A stretch of DNA of 39,809 nt from Jiella pacifica (GTDB taxonomy: Bacteria > Pseudomonadota > Alphaproteobacteria > Rhizobiales > Rhizobiaceae): positions 1 to 39,809 of the forward strand of contig NZ_JAAAMG010000031.1 of assembly GCF_010500815.1 (NCBI RefSeq). The letters are read 5' to 3'. The notes beneath the pieces were generated by a model. The model saw nothing but the letters and a program-made list of their open reading frames with translations, did not search any database and was not told the origin of the DNA. The translations under genes were made by a program, and so were the position numbers. Below, piece by piece: positions 15,789 to 24,234 of the stretch (its first letter is position 1; each line of letters starts with the position of its first letter).

Positions 15789-16949
15789 TCACACTCGCCG
15801 CGAATGCGAAAGATCGCGATCGACTTGCTCCTCCATCGCAGCGATGAACGCAGGGCGGTCGCTGACGATGCCGTTTTCAACGTTCACGCTGAAGCTGAGA
15901 ATGTCGAGATTGAAGCTGCTGATCATTCCCCACGCGCCGTCGACGACAGCGAGCTTGGCGTGTATCATCGCTGGTTCGTAGAGCCATACCTTGGCTCCTC
16001 GGCGCGCGAGAGCCCTGCCGAAAGCATGAGAGATGATGTCGACGTTCGAATGATCGCTGCGCGCCGGCAGCAGCAGGCGAAGTTCGACACCTCGGCGCAG
16101 AAGACGGCACATGGCGCGCCAGAAAGTCCGATCCGGCACGAAGTAAGGCGTTGCCAGGAAAACCGACGTGCGAGCATCATTGATCCGCGTCAGAAGCTCC
16201 CGATAGATGTTTTGGCGGCTCGGACGGACGGGCTCGCTCAAGACATATCGCCAGTCCGCAGCCGGGCTCTGCGGACCCTGCGCCGCTGGCTCCTGCCGGG
16301 TGGCCCGTCCCCCGGCATAGGCCCAGGTCCTTTCGAAGGCGGACGCAGCGAATTGCACCACCGGCCCTTCGACACGCACCATCGTATCGCGCCAATCGGC
16401 CATGCGGTCGTGGAAACAGGTACCGCCGATCATCAACTGCGTCTCGTCACAAAGAACGGTCTTGCGGTGCAACCGATGCAGTCCACCAATCGGATGCCTG
16501 CGAAGCACTGACAAGCTGTTGTAGGGAACGATTTCGCCCCCTGCCCGGGTGAGACTCGCTCCATCGGCACTGGCCGCCAAGCCGAAGCTTCCGAAGCCAT
16601 CCGCGAGGACACGCACCTGCACCCCCTCGCGAGACTTCGCCGTGAGGAGGCGCAGCAACCGTGACCCGATGCCGGATTTCGCGAAGATGTATTGCTCGAT
16701 CGAGATGCTGCGGCGTGCGGCATCGCAGAGTTCGAGTATGGCGTTCCAGTTATCCTTGTTGCTGTGGAAGAGTTCCCACGGATGGTCGACAACGGTGGAA
16801 GCCGACCCTTGCGCGGCCCAGCCGTTCGGACGGTGTTCGATCACGCTGTCAAACTCACCAATGATCTCCTTGCTTGCGACCGTCCTTCGCGGCGGCGCAG
16901 CCTGGAAGAAGCCCTCGACTTCGGCGGCCGGTGCGGTTCGGGCTCGCAC
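15789..16949 (-). CDS. cardiolipin synthase-like phospholipase D protein (ClsB type)
   Basis: This 386-residue protein has two phospholipase D halves. HKD motif 1 is H-R-K-T-V-L-C-D followed by M-I-G-G; HKD motif 2 is H-A-K-L-A-V-V-D followed by I-S-S-F-N-L-D. Each is H-x-K-x4-D, so both catalytic His residues are present. There is no N-terminal pair of membrane helices, unlike ClsA, so it resembles the soluble or peripheral ClsB/YbhO group, which makes cardiolipin or related phospholipids. The start is uncertain: GTG 16949 has no clear ribosome binding site and the conserved part begins about 55 residues later. Confidence 0.88.
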   Translation of the reverse strand: MRARTAPAAEVEGFFQAAPPRRTVASKEIIGEFDSVIEHRPNGWAAQGSASTVVDHPWELFHSNKDNWNAILELCDAARRSISIEQYIFAKSGIGSRLLRLLTAKSREGVQVRVLADGFGSFGLAASADGASLTRAGGEIVPYNSLSVLRRHPIGGLHRLHRKTVLCDETQLMIGGTCFHDRMADWRDTMVRVEGPVVQFAASAFERTWAYAGGRATRQEPAAQGPQSPAADWRYVLSEPVRPSRQNIYRELLTRINDARTSVFLATPYFVPDRTFWRAMCRLLRRGVELRLLLPARSDHSNVDIISHAFGRALARRGAKVWLYEPAMIHAKLAVVDGAWGMISSFNLDILSFSVNVENGIVSDRPAFIAAMEEQVDRDLSHSRRV

Positions 16950-17123
16950 CGGACCACGCTCGAGACCGAGGCCCGCTCCCGCCTCGGTCCTCCAAGGCGG
17001 CCTTTACGAGAAAGCCGGCAGACTGTCATGGGGGACGGCTGGCGCGGCCGGTCATGAACATGTCTGTTGAGGCGTTGTCTGGTCGATTGGGCGTCGAGCG
17101 TGAGACGGCCCAGCATGCCGATG

Positions 17124-17630
17124 TCAGCTCCCCGCCTCCGTCTCGGCGACGGCGGGATTGACCATTCCGACCGCAATGTCCGTCAGCAGATCGTCTGCAT
17201 CCTTTTCCTCCCCGAGAATCCCGTTCAGAATCTGGTGGTCATTCTCGAGCCCCAGCATCTTCGCATAGGTGGCGAGCGTGCCGTAGACCGCGATCTCATA
17301 ATGCTCGATGCGCTGGGCCGACGCGATCAGCGCCGCATCGCGAAGCGGCCCCGCAGCGACCATGCCGGTCATTTTCTCCGACTGCTCGATCAGCACCTTC
17401 ATCGACTGGTCCTGGTGCGCCTTCGGATCCGCACCGGCCTCTTTCAGCAGCGCCTCGACGCTCGCCAGTTGTTCCCGCGTCGCTTCGAGGTGCTGCTCGA
17501 AGGCCAGCCGCAGTTGCTCTTCCGACGCCGCCTTCGCCATCTTCGGCAGGGCATCGGTCAGAAGCGCTTCGAAGCTGCGAGCCTCCTGCAACTCGGCAAC
17601 ATATAGATCCCTCAGTCCGCTGATCGCCAT
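17124..17630 (-). CDS. DUF892 ferritin-like protein (YciE/YciF family)
   Basis: This 168-residue all-helical protein is of the DUF892 family, a ferritin-like four-helix fold often induced by stress. The start I-S-G-L-R-D-L-Y-V-A-E-L-Q-E-A matches the family, as do the two E-x6-Y/E-x2-H type segments (Q-R-I-E-H-Y-E-I-A-V-Y-G-T and L-G-E-E-K-D-A-D-D) that carry candidate metal ligands. A strong TAGGAGGCC ribosome binding site precedes the ATG at 17630. Its chemistry is unproven. Confidence 0.9.
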   Translation of the reverse strand: MAISGLRDLYVAELQEARSFEALLTDALPKMAKAASEEQLRLAFEQHLEATREQLASVEALLKEAGADPKAHQDQSMKVLIEQSEKMTGMVAAGPLRDAALIASAQRIEHYEIAVYGTLATYAKMLGLENDHQILNGILGEEKDADDLLTDIAVGMVNPAVAETEAGS

Positions 17631-17953
17631 TGTGGCCTCCTATCTGGTGACGGGAAAGGCCTGACGCGGTCGAGAGTTGCATGATTGGTTCCCCGACACC
17701 GGTTGTTTCGACGGCTGGCTAAGGGGCATCCGCCAGTTTCCGCGGAACCGGCGCTGCAGAAGCCCTTTGATGATGTCCCCGGGGATGGTGTATGAGCGCC
17801 GACCTTCGGAGAGCCCAGAGTGTGATCAGGCAGCCATGGCGGGCAGCCTGATGGTGGGATCGTCGGTGGTGCGGGCGAGCGTTTCTAGGCTCATGATGGT
17901 TACGATAGATTCTTGGAAGTCCTTTCATGAGGCACCGTCGAGGTGTAGCGGTC
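17631..17953. other. unassigned stretch at the left edge of the accessory region
   Basis: No intact gene. On the minus strand a 22-codon frame starting at about 17892 (M-S-L-E-T-L-A-R-T-T-D-D-P-T) stops in frame, and the following sequence reads like degraded coding DNA. I cannot assign it to a named insertion sequence. Its place at the change from chromosome-like to island-like gene content makes it a candidate junction. Confidence 0.4.
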
Positions 17954-18868
17954 TCACCTATGCTGAAGCTCAATTCGGCAGGTTTTCATGACCTGCTGCC
18001 TCAGCCATCGGTGCGCCGCGTCGGCATCGAAGCGTGGGTGCCACATGGCACTGATCGCCAAATCTGGCGTGGGCACCGGCAAGTCGAACCCTTGAACGGT
18101 GCCGGCAAGTGCACCGCGATCCACGACACAGGAGCGCGGCACGAGCGCGACAAGGTCTGAATGACGCGCGACGTTGAGTGCATCGGGAAAGCTCGGCACA
18201 ATCGCGACGATCTCGCGCCGTAGGCCGAGTTCGAGCAGAGCATCGTCCACTGGTCCCCGCCACGCACCCCGTCGCGAGGTTACGACGTGCCCATATGCGA
18301 TGTAGCGCTCCGGGGTCACCGGTTCCTTCAGCAGAGGGTGCTCCGACCGTACTGCGCCAACGAACCGGTCCCGGAAGAGGAGGTGGCTGCGCACTTCCGG
18401 CGCAGACGCGCCCGCCGTTCCGATTTCCAGATCGATCGTACCCGCGCGCAGCGGAGCCGCGTCTTTGTCGGGCTTGGGTGCGAAGTGCAGGCGAACGCGC
18501 GGAGCTGCGTCGGTGACGGCGGCGATGATTGCCGGAGCAAACAGGGCCACGAAGCCTTCATTGGCGCGGATGGCGAACGTCCTCTCCAGGCGATCTAGCT
18601 CCACATCGCCGGGGGCGGGCATCAACACCGCTTTGGCGTCTTGGGCCAGTGTTCGGACCCGCCCGGCCAGTTGCTCGGCATAGGGCGTCGGCACCAGCGA
18701 ACGTCCTGCCTGTACCAGTAGCGGATCACCGATCGCGGAACGCAACCGCGACAGCGTCCGGCTGGTTGCCGACGGGCTGAGGCCAAGGCGCTTGGCCGCC
18801 GCCGTGACGCTGCGCTCCTCCAACAACACGTCGAGTGCGACAAGCAGGTTCAGGTCGATCGCTTTCAT
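17954..18868 (-). CDS. LysR family transcriptional regulator
   Basis: From the ATG at 18868 the protein has 304 residues. The N-terminal winged helix-turn-helix (M-K-A-I-D-L-N-L-L-V-A-L-D, then V-T-A-A-A-K-R-L-G-L-S-P-S-A-T-S-R-T-L) is of the NodD/LinR-like subgroup. The effector-binding domain follows from about residue 95. An ATG at 18916 would add 16 non-family residues that run through the palindrome at 18898-18915, so the shorter start is preferred. It is divergent from the SDR-amidohydrolase pair and is their likely regulator. Confidence 0.92.
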   Translation of the reverse strand: MKAIDLNLLVALDVLLEERSVTAAAKRLGLSPSATSRTLSRLRSAIGDPLLVQAGRSLVPTPYAEQLAGRVRTLAQDAKAVLMPAPGDVELDRLERTFAIRANEGFVALFAPAIIAAVTDAAPRVRLHFAPKPDKDAAPLRAGTIDLEIGTAGASAPEVRSHLLFRDRFVGAVRSEHPLLKEPVTPERYIAYGHVVTSRRGAWRGPVDDALLELGLRREIVAIVPSFPDALNVARHSDLVALVPRSCVVDRGALAGTVQGFDLPVPTPDLAISAMWHPRFDADAAHRWLRQQVMKTCRIELQHR

Positions 18869-18897
18869 ACCCCAAACATAATCGTGCTTCGCCACTG

Positions 18898-18915
18898 TGC
18901 ATAGCGTTTGATGCA
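18898..18915. promoter_or_regulatory. probable LysR operator, TGCAT-N8-ATGCA
   Basis: TGCAT (18898-18902) and ATGCA (18911-18915) form an inverted repeat in the divergent promoter. A second related palindrome, GCATCCGATGC (18926-18936), and a further TGCAT (about 18943) follow towards the SDR gene. Repeated half-sites in phase are the usual LysR pattern of a recognition site plus an activation site. Confidence 0.6.
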
Positions 18916-18998
18916 CTCATGCTTTGCATCCGATGCGTCTGGTGCATGTCGCGGCGACCTCCATCTTCGGATCAACCGAACAGAAAGGAAGCACAGAG

Positions 18999-19712
18999 AT
19001 GACTGGACCCCTGGATAAACAACCCCGAACCATCCTGCTGATCGGCGCCTCCCGCGGGTTGGGACATGCGATGGCGGTCGAATTCACGAAGAAGGGCTGG
19101 CATGTCGTCGGCACGGTACGTGAGGACGGCCGAACCGAGTTGAACGAGCTCGCCGACGCCCATCCTGATCAGGTCACAATCGAATGCCTCGACATCACCG
19201 AGCGTGCCCAGATCGCCGCTCTGCGAGACAGGTTTTCGGACAGTGTCTTCGACATATTGTTCGTTAACGCCGGCACCACCAATCATGATCAGGCGGAGAC
19301 CATTGCGGAAACCTCGACCGACGAGTTCGTGCGCGTCATGGTGACCAACGCGCTCGGCGTGATGCGGACGGTCGAAGGTTTGCAGGACCTTGTGCGCCCC
19401 ACCGGTCTGATTGGCGTCATGTCATCGGGCCAAGCCAGCATCGCCGACAACGAGAAGGGCGGGCACGAGGTCTACCGGGGCAGCAAGGCCGCTCTCAACC
19501 AATATATGCGCAGCTACGCCGCCCGCCACGTCGGCGACGAGCGGGCGCTGGTGCTGATGGCACCGGGCTGGGTCCGGACGGAGCTCGGCGGTCCGGAAGC
19601 GCGTTTCAGCATCGAGGAAACGATCCCGGAACTGGTAGACACACTTGTGAAGCAGCAGGGCACGCGGGGCCTGCGCTTCATCGACCGCCACGGCAAGTCC
19701 ATACCCTGGTGA
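18999..19712 (+). CDS. SDR family NAD(P)-dependent oxidoreductase
   Basis: This 237-residue classical short-chain dehydrogenase has the cofactor motif G-A-S-R-G-L-G at 16-22, N-A-G at 90-92, Ser142/143 and the catalytic Y-R-G-S-K (Tyr159, Lys163). The substrate is unknown. ATG 18999 follows AAAGGA at the expected distance; the frame open upstream crosses the operator region and is not used. The amidohydrolase gene follows after 33 bases, so the two are probably one transcript controlled by the divergent LysR. Confidence 0.9.
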   Translation: MTGPLDKQPRTILLIGASRGLGHAMAVEFTKKGWHVVGTVREDGRTELNELADAHPDQVTIECLDITERAQIAALRDRFSDSVFDILFVNAGTTNHDQAETIAETSTDEFVRVMVTNALGVMRTVEGLQDLVRPTGLIGVMSSGQASIADNEKGGHEVYRGSKAALNQYMRSYAARHVGDERALVLMAPGWVRTELGGPEARFSIEETIPELVDTLVKQQGTRGLRFIDRHGKSIPW

Positions 19713-19745
19713 AGCCGGAGACGGCGAGACAAGCAAGGTCCACGC

Positions 19746-20729
19746 ATGAAGTTGATCGGCATCGAGGAGCATTACCTGACGGCGGATGTGCGCGCTGCCT
19801 GGGCGGCGGCGTCGCTCGCCGCCACCGATCCAAGCGTCGCGATTCATTCAGGCGAGGTCGAGCGTCGTCTGCTCGATGTCGCCGACCAGCGGCTCGCATT
19901 GATGGACGAGACGGGCCTCGATGTTCAGGTCCTCTCGCTCACCACCCCCGCGTTGCATGACCTGGGGCCGCAGGGCGTCGATCTGGCGCGCCGCGCCAAT
20001 GACGCCGTGGCCGAAGCCTGCGCCCGGCATCCCGATCGCTTCCAGGCACTGGCGACGCTGCCGGTTGGATCGCCTGACAGCGCGATGCTGGAACTGGAGC
20101 GCTGCGTGTTGACGTTGGGTTTCAAAGGTACGATGCTGTGCGGGCGGATTGGTGACCGTAATCTCGACCATCCGGAGCTTTCGCCGATCTTCGAGAGCGC
20201 CGCGAGGCTCGGTGTGCCGATCCTGCTACACCCCCGCACGCCCCCTCCGACCGTACGATCGGCCTACTACTCGGGCTTCACGCCTGAGGTGGATGCGGCC
20301 TTCGCGATTTACGGCCTTGGCTGGCACTACGACGCAGGCATCCAGTTCATCCGCCTTGTGCTGGCCGGCACCTTCGACCGCCTGCCAGACTTGCAGGTGA
20401 TCCTCGGTCACTGGGGCGAGGTCGTGCTGTTCTATGCCGAGCGCCTAGCGGCCATGGATCGAGTGTCAGGTCTGAAGCATCCTATCGACACCTACCTGCG
20501 TCGCAATCTGTACGTCACTGCCAGCGGTATGTTCAGCGCCGGCTATCTGGCGCGTGCGCTCGCGATCGTCGGAGCGGATCGCCTGCTCTTTTCCACAGAT
20601 TACCCTTACCAGTACCGACCCGGCCGCGACGCGCGGCGGTTTGTGGCGGAATGCGGGTTGGATGATGCAGGCAAAACGGCTTTTGCTTACGGAAACTGGG
20701 AACGACTGACCCAGGGCGTCTCCCTTTGA
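19746..20729 (+). CDS. amidohydrolase family 2 protein, gamma-resorcylate decarboxylase-like
   Basis: This 327-residue TIM-barrel metal enzyme is of the amidohydrolase_2 (ACMSD/gamma-resorcylate decarboxylase) group, which mostly decarboxylates aromatic or related acids. Metal and catalytic residues are visible: E-E-H near the N-terminus (Glu7, His9), a mid-barrel His in I-L-L-H-P, a second in I-L-G-H-W-G-E, and Asp in F-S-T-D-Y-P-Y. The overall pattern suits 2,6-dihydroxybenzoate-type decarboxylases, but substrate is an inference. It is paired with the SDR, suggesting a two-step route on one compound. Confidence 0.88.
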   Translation: MKLIGIEEHYLTADVRAAWAAASLAATDPSVAIHSGEVERRLLDVADQRLALMDETGLDVQVLSLTTPALHDLGPQGVDLARRANDAVAEACARHPDRFQALATLPVGSPDSAMLELERCVLTLGFKGTMLCGRIGDRNLDHPELSPIFESAARLGVPILLHPRTPPPTVRSAYYSGFTPEVDAAFAIYGLGWHYDAGIQFIRLVLAGTFDRLPDLQVILGHWGEVVLFYAERLAAMDRVSGLKHPIDTYLRRNLYVTASGMFSAGYLARALAIVGADRLLFSTDYPYQYRPGRDARRFVAECGLDDAGKTAFAYGNWERLTQGVSL

Positions 20730-20977
20730 CTGGCTCAACCACAGTCCAGCGACCGCTTTTTCTGAGCTCGTGCGGCAACCAATCTATTCCTGAGGCAACA
20801 TCGTAATTTTCAACAGAACCATTCCCAGACGGGAAAAATGCTGAGGTAGTCAGATTATCTATTGAAAATCGGAAACTCAAACGCCGTCAATCTCGGCAAT
20901 CGTCGGGCGCGATCCCAGCCGCAGGCTATGAAGCTTTCTGATCCGCCTCCCGGCATCAAGGGCTGGCATCCGGCACG

Positions 20978-22207
20978 TCATTGATCGGTCGTGCCATGAT
21001 CCGACCTGATGAACCGGACCATCGCGACGCCAGCCGTGACCACGCCGAGCAGGCAGGTCATGCGCCAGCCCCAATTCGCATAAGCCAAGCCGGCGATGGC
21101 CGAGCCGATGGCGCCTGCAGCGAAGTAGGCTGCCATGAAGACTCCATTGAGCCGGGCTCGGTTCGATGCGGGCATGCTGAACACGTCGCGCTGCCCGAAC
21201 ACTGCGTGAGCGGTAACACCCGCCCCGATGAGCAGGGAGGCGACAGCAAGCAGCCACACGCCGCCTTGCTCGGGCATTCCCAAGATCGCCGCGGCAAATC
21301 CTGTCCCGACGAGAGCGATCGAAACGGCGGAACCGATCGAGGCATGGCCACGGTCGGCCAGACGCCCGGCGACCGGAGCGGCGAGCACGCTGGCGATCCC
21401 TGTCAGGGCGTACACGGCAATGCCGCTCTGCGAGAACTGGAAGCGGTCCAGCAGGACGAGAGGAACGGCAGTCCAGAATAGCCCGAATCCGAAGAACAGG
21501 TTGCAATGGATAACGGTCCGCCATTGTACGATCGGGCTTGCCCGATAGAGCTTGGGCAGACTTGCAAGCAGGCCTCGATAGGTTTCGGAAGAGCGTGGTT
21601 GCCGCTTCGGGAGAGCCCGTTGCAGACCAAGCGCGATGGCTGCGGTCAGGAAGGCCCCGACACCCAACACGACGCGCCACGAGGTGAGCTCCGCCAGCGC
21701 GCTCGCGACGGGACGTGACACCATGATGCCGAACATCAATCCGGAGGTCACGGCGCCAATGACCCGGCCCCGTTCCAGTTCGGACGCAAGATGGGCCGCG
21801 TAGACGACGACGAGCTGCACCCCGACAGAACCGAGCCCTATGGCGAAAGTGGCGGGCAGAAGAATGGATGCTTGAGGCGCTAAGGCGGCCGAAGCCAGAG
21901 CAACGACCGACAGGCCGAGGACCATCGCGACGAGCCGCCGGTTCTCCACCAGGTCTGCAAGGGGCACGATCAGAACGAGGCCGATACCGTAGCCAATCTG
22001 GGTCATGCTGGCGACCAGTCCGGCGGCACTATCGGGAAGCCCGACAGATTGGGCAACAGCCGCCACGAGGGGCTGCAGATAGTAGATGTTGGCAGCGATG
22101 ATTGCGCATGCGAGCGCCAGCAGCAGGGTCGGCACGGCACCCGCTCGCTCGCGGATCGAGGTGTCGTGGCGTTCTGCCATGCCGGATGACAAAGCAGCCC
22201 TTCCCAT
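20978..22207 (-). CDS. MFS transporter (drug or metabolite efflux type)
   Basis: This 409-residue, 12-helix major facilitator protein resembles the YnfM/arabinose-polymer-type efflux group: N-I-Y-Y-L-Q-P-L near helix 1, G-Y-G-I-G-L-V-L-I-V-P-L-A-D-L-V-E-N-R-R for the helix 2-3 loop, and A-G-R-L-A-D-R-G in the second half. The ATG at 22207 shares its A with the stop of the upstream hydrolase gene (TGATG), so translation is coupled. With the TetR gene upstream, this looks like a TetR-hydrolase-efflux operon. Confidence 0.9.
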   Translation of the reverse strand: MGRAALSSGMAERHDTSIRERAGAVPTLLLALACAIIAANIYYLQPLVAAVAQSVGLPDSAAGLVASMTQIGYGIGLVLIVPLADLVENRRLVAMVLGLSVVALASAALAPQASILLPATFAIGLGSVGVQLVVVYAAHLASELERGRVIGAVTSGLMFGIMVSRPVASALAELTSWRVVLGVGAFLTAAIALGLQRALPKRQPRSSETYRGLLASLPKLYRASPIVQWRTVIHCNLFFGFGLFWTAVPLVLLDRFQFSQSGIAVYALTGIASVLAAPVAGRLADRGHASIGSAVSIALVGTGFAAAILGMPEQGGVWLLAVASLLIGAGVTAHAVFGQRDVFSMPASNRARLNGVFMAAYFAAGAIGSAIAGLAYANWGWRMTCLLGVVTAGVAMVRFIRSDHGTTDQ

Positions 22208-23106
22208 CACTGCCGTCCGAAGAAATCGTCGAACAATCGGGCGAGAGCTTCAGGCTGCTCCTCGGGAATGAAGTGGCCGCTCCGGGCGATGGTTTCGCCA
22301 CGAATGTCAGCCGCAAAAGGCCGCAATGGACTGGCCATGTCGGGGATCGAGCCTTGGTCTGCGCTGACGGCCAGGACCGGCATGGCGAGCTTGGCATCAC
22401 TTATCAGCGCGCGATTTTGCTCGGCCGACAGAGCAACCGAACGATAGAAGGCAAGTCCCGCTCGCAGCGCCCCCGGTTGGCTGAAGATACGGACGTATTC
22501 ATCGAGGTCGGCCTCACCGAAGCTCGATGGGTTGGCTGCTTTGCGGCGCAGGAACCAGTCCAGATAGACGCGCTCGCGCCCGGCTATGAGCGCCTCGGGA
22601 AGATCGGGCACGGCATGAAACGCGAAATGCCACGTCTTCCATGCCTTGTCGGGAGCCGCCGGCAGCATGTCGGGCAGCGTGACTCCGGGGATGCCGGCAT
22701 CGAGAAGGGCAAGCCGACTGACCTCCTCCGGGAACATCAACGCATAGGGCAAGCCGACCCAGGCGCCGATATCGTGGGCGGCAAGGCCGTAGCGGGACAG
22801 GCCAAGGCGCCCGAACAAATCATGGATGCGCCGTGCAACCGTCCCCGTGTCGTAGCCCTCCGACGGCTTGTCGGAGTCGCCCTGCCCGGGAAGATCGAGG
22901 GCGACGAGCCGGAAGCGTTCGGCCAGGATGGGCATCACCTTGCGCCACGCGAACCAGCTTTGGGGATAGCCAGCCAGCAGCACCAGAGGCTCCGCGTCCT
23001 CCTGACCCGCCGTGACGTAGTGGAGACGCACTCCGTCGATCGTCTCGAATCCATGGTTGAAGGAGGCCGCATCGAAAGGCGGCTGCGCACGCGTATGCAA
23101 GGTCAT
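22207..23106 (-). CDS. alpha/beta hydrolase, epoxide hydrolase/haloalkane dehalogenase-like
   Basis: With the start at ATG 23106 (AGGA eight bases upstream) the product has 299 residues. The nucleophile elbow is A-H-D-I-G-A-W with Asp112, an acid nucleophile as in epoxide hydrolases and haloalkane dehalogenases, not a serine. L-A-G-Y-P-Q-S-W supplies the oxyanion side, and His278 (S-G-H-F-I-P-E-E-Q-P-E) is the base. The substrate is unknown. A TTG at 23127 in the same frame would add seven residues and overlap the TetR stop. Part of a three-gene operon with TetR and MFS genes. Confidence 0.9.
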   Translation of the reverse strand: MTLHTRAQPPFDAASFNHGFETIDGVRLHYVTAGQEDAEPLVLLAGYPQSWFAWRKVMPILAERFRLVALDLPGQGDSDKPSEGYDTGTVARRIHDLFGRLGLSRYGLAAHDIGAWVGLPYALMFPEEVSRLALLDAGIPGVTLPDMLPAAPDKAWKTWHFAFHAVPDLPEALIAGRERVYLDWFLRRKAANPSSFGEADLDEYVRIFSQPGALRAGLAFYRSVALSAEQNRALISDAKLAMPVLAVSADQGSIPDMASPLRPFAADIRGETIARSGHFIPEEQPEALARLFDDFFGRQ

Positions 23107-23123
23107 GACGTTTCCTGGAAGTT

Positions 23124-23735
23124 TCAATCGATTGTCTTGAGAGCCGTGGCGACCAGGGCATCATGATCGGCCGGATCATGCAGCTTTCCGACGGCCCTGA
23201 GCCCTTGCAGAAGGCCGAGGAGAATGTCGGCGCAGGGCTCGACCACCAGATCGCTGCGGATCGACCCGTCTTCTTGCCCCTCGCGAAGCATGGCGATCAG
23301 CGCTGACCGGTTGTTCGCCAAGGCTCTCCAGAGCGCATCATGCAGCGCGCCGTCCAAGGTCGTGGCCTCGATCAGCCCGGCCAGAACGAGACAGCCTTGA
23401 CGTCCTTCCGAGCCGGAAGCGGAATCCAGATAGAACCGCAGGGTTTCTGCAATGCGCTCACGCCCGGTGCGTAGTCCGCGCAGCCGCTCGGCAAGCTGCC
23501 GCTGCCGGTCCTCCACATAGTATGTGAAGGCAGCCGCGAAGACGCCCTTCTTGTCCTTGAACGCCTTGTAGAGGCTTCCCGCCGTGAGACCGGTCGCCTC
23601 CTTGAGCAGGTCGATGGATGCACCGTCGTACCCATGCTCGCGGAAGACGGGCACGGCACTGGCCAGAACCGCTTCCATCTTGAAAGCGCGAGGTCGTCCC
23701 ATCACTGGGCGGCGAGGTGCGGAAAGCTTGCTCAT
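23124..23735 (-). CDS. TetR family regulator, first gene of the hydrolase-MFS operon
   Basis: This 203-residue regulator has the helix-turn-helix at about 18-65 (V-P-V-F-R-E-H-G-Y-D-G-A-S-I-D-L-L, T-G-L-T-A-G-S-L-Y-K-A-F-K-D-K-K-G) and a C-terminal ligand domain. The perfect palindrome nine bases upstream of its ATG is its likely operator, so it should repress itself and the two genes behind it. The hydrolase gene starts 17 bases after its stop. Confidence 0.92.
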   Translation of the reverse strand: MSKLSAPRRPVMGRPRAFKMEAVLASAVPVFREHGYDGASIDLLKEATGLTAGSLYKAFKDKKGVFAAAFTYYVEDRQRQLAERLRGLRTGRERIAETLRFYLDSASGSEGRQGCLVLAGLIEATTLDGALHDALWRALANNRSALIAMLREGQEDGSIRSDLVVEPCADILLGLLQGLRAVGKLHDPADHDALVATALKTID

Positions 23736-23743
23736 GGCCCGAT

Positions 23744-23765
23744 ATAGGAAACATTCGTTTCCTAT
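23744..23765. promoter_or_regulatory. perfect palindromic TetR operator
   Basis: ATAGGAAAC and GTTTCCTAT form a perfect 9-bp inverted repeat around a 4-base centre (ATTC). It ends nine bases before the TetR start codon, where a bound dimer would block the promoter or start site. No other gene begins on the other side; the sequence there is a broken SDR gene ending towards it. Confidence 0.85.
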
Positions 23766-23865
23766 GTCAAGGATCGGAGCAATGTTGCCGGTTCTTTCTC
23801 GCCTTCGATGTCGGAAAGAGCCTGCCGCTATCGAAGCGGTGCCGTTTGAAAGAAGGTGGATCCGC

Positions 23866-24181
23866 CTCGTCGAAATCAGTGACGCTACGCCCGACCGGTT
23901 CGATGCCGGCGTTGGCGATCACGATGTCGAGGCGCCGTACCTTTGCCCCGCGGCGTCAAACAGTTGGTCGATTTCCGCGACCTTCGATACGTCAGCGCGA
24001 ACGGCGAGAGCGCTTCCGCCCTGCGCTTCAATGCGGCTAACTAGTTTGCGGGCAGCTTGCTCGCTCCCTGCATAGTTCACCACGATGCTGCGCCGAGAGC
24101 GGCATATCGCTCGGCAATCGCTCGCCCAAGCCCGCGGGCCGCGCCTGTGACCAGTGCCACCTTCCCTCCAGGATCGGTCAA
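23866..24181 (-). pseudogene. frameshifted and 3'-truncated SDR gene
   Basis: From a TTG at 24181 with GAGGAGG in front, the translation reads as an SDR start: K-V-A-L-V-T-G-A-A-R-G-L-G-R-A-I-A-E-R-Y. Near 24090 one base is missing; the next frame continues V-V-N-Y-A-G-S-E-Q-A-A-R-K. Near 23935 a second base is missing; a third frame continues R-L-D-I-V-I-A-N-A-G-I-E-P-V-G. After about 23866 no SDR sequence can be followed, so the catalytic half is gone. The two single-base losses and truncation make it non-functional. Confidence 0.8.
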
Positions 24182-24197
24182 GCAACCTCCTCCGTGC

Positions 24198-24219
24198 CCA
24201 CCGCTCTGCCGAGCGGTGG
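24198..24219. terminator. strong 9-bp hairpin between SDR gene and SDR pseudogene
   Basis: CCACCGCTC-TGCC-GAGCGGTGG is a perfect stem with a four-base loop. It lies just after the stop of the minus-strand SDR gene at 24235. Neither strand has a T-run directly after the stem (TTTT appears nine bases on in the plus direction), so it may be a weak terminator or an RNA-stabilising structure. Confidence 0.5.
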
Positions 24220-24234
24220 CGCCTTGGTTTTCGA

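Noticed and set aside
17719-17973. Minus-strand 84-codon frame as a transposase piece
   Set aside because: His/Arg-rich translation does not match a transposase family I can name; kept only as an unassigned stretch.
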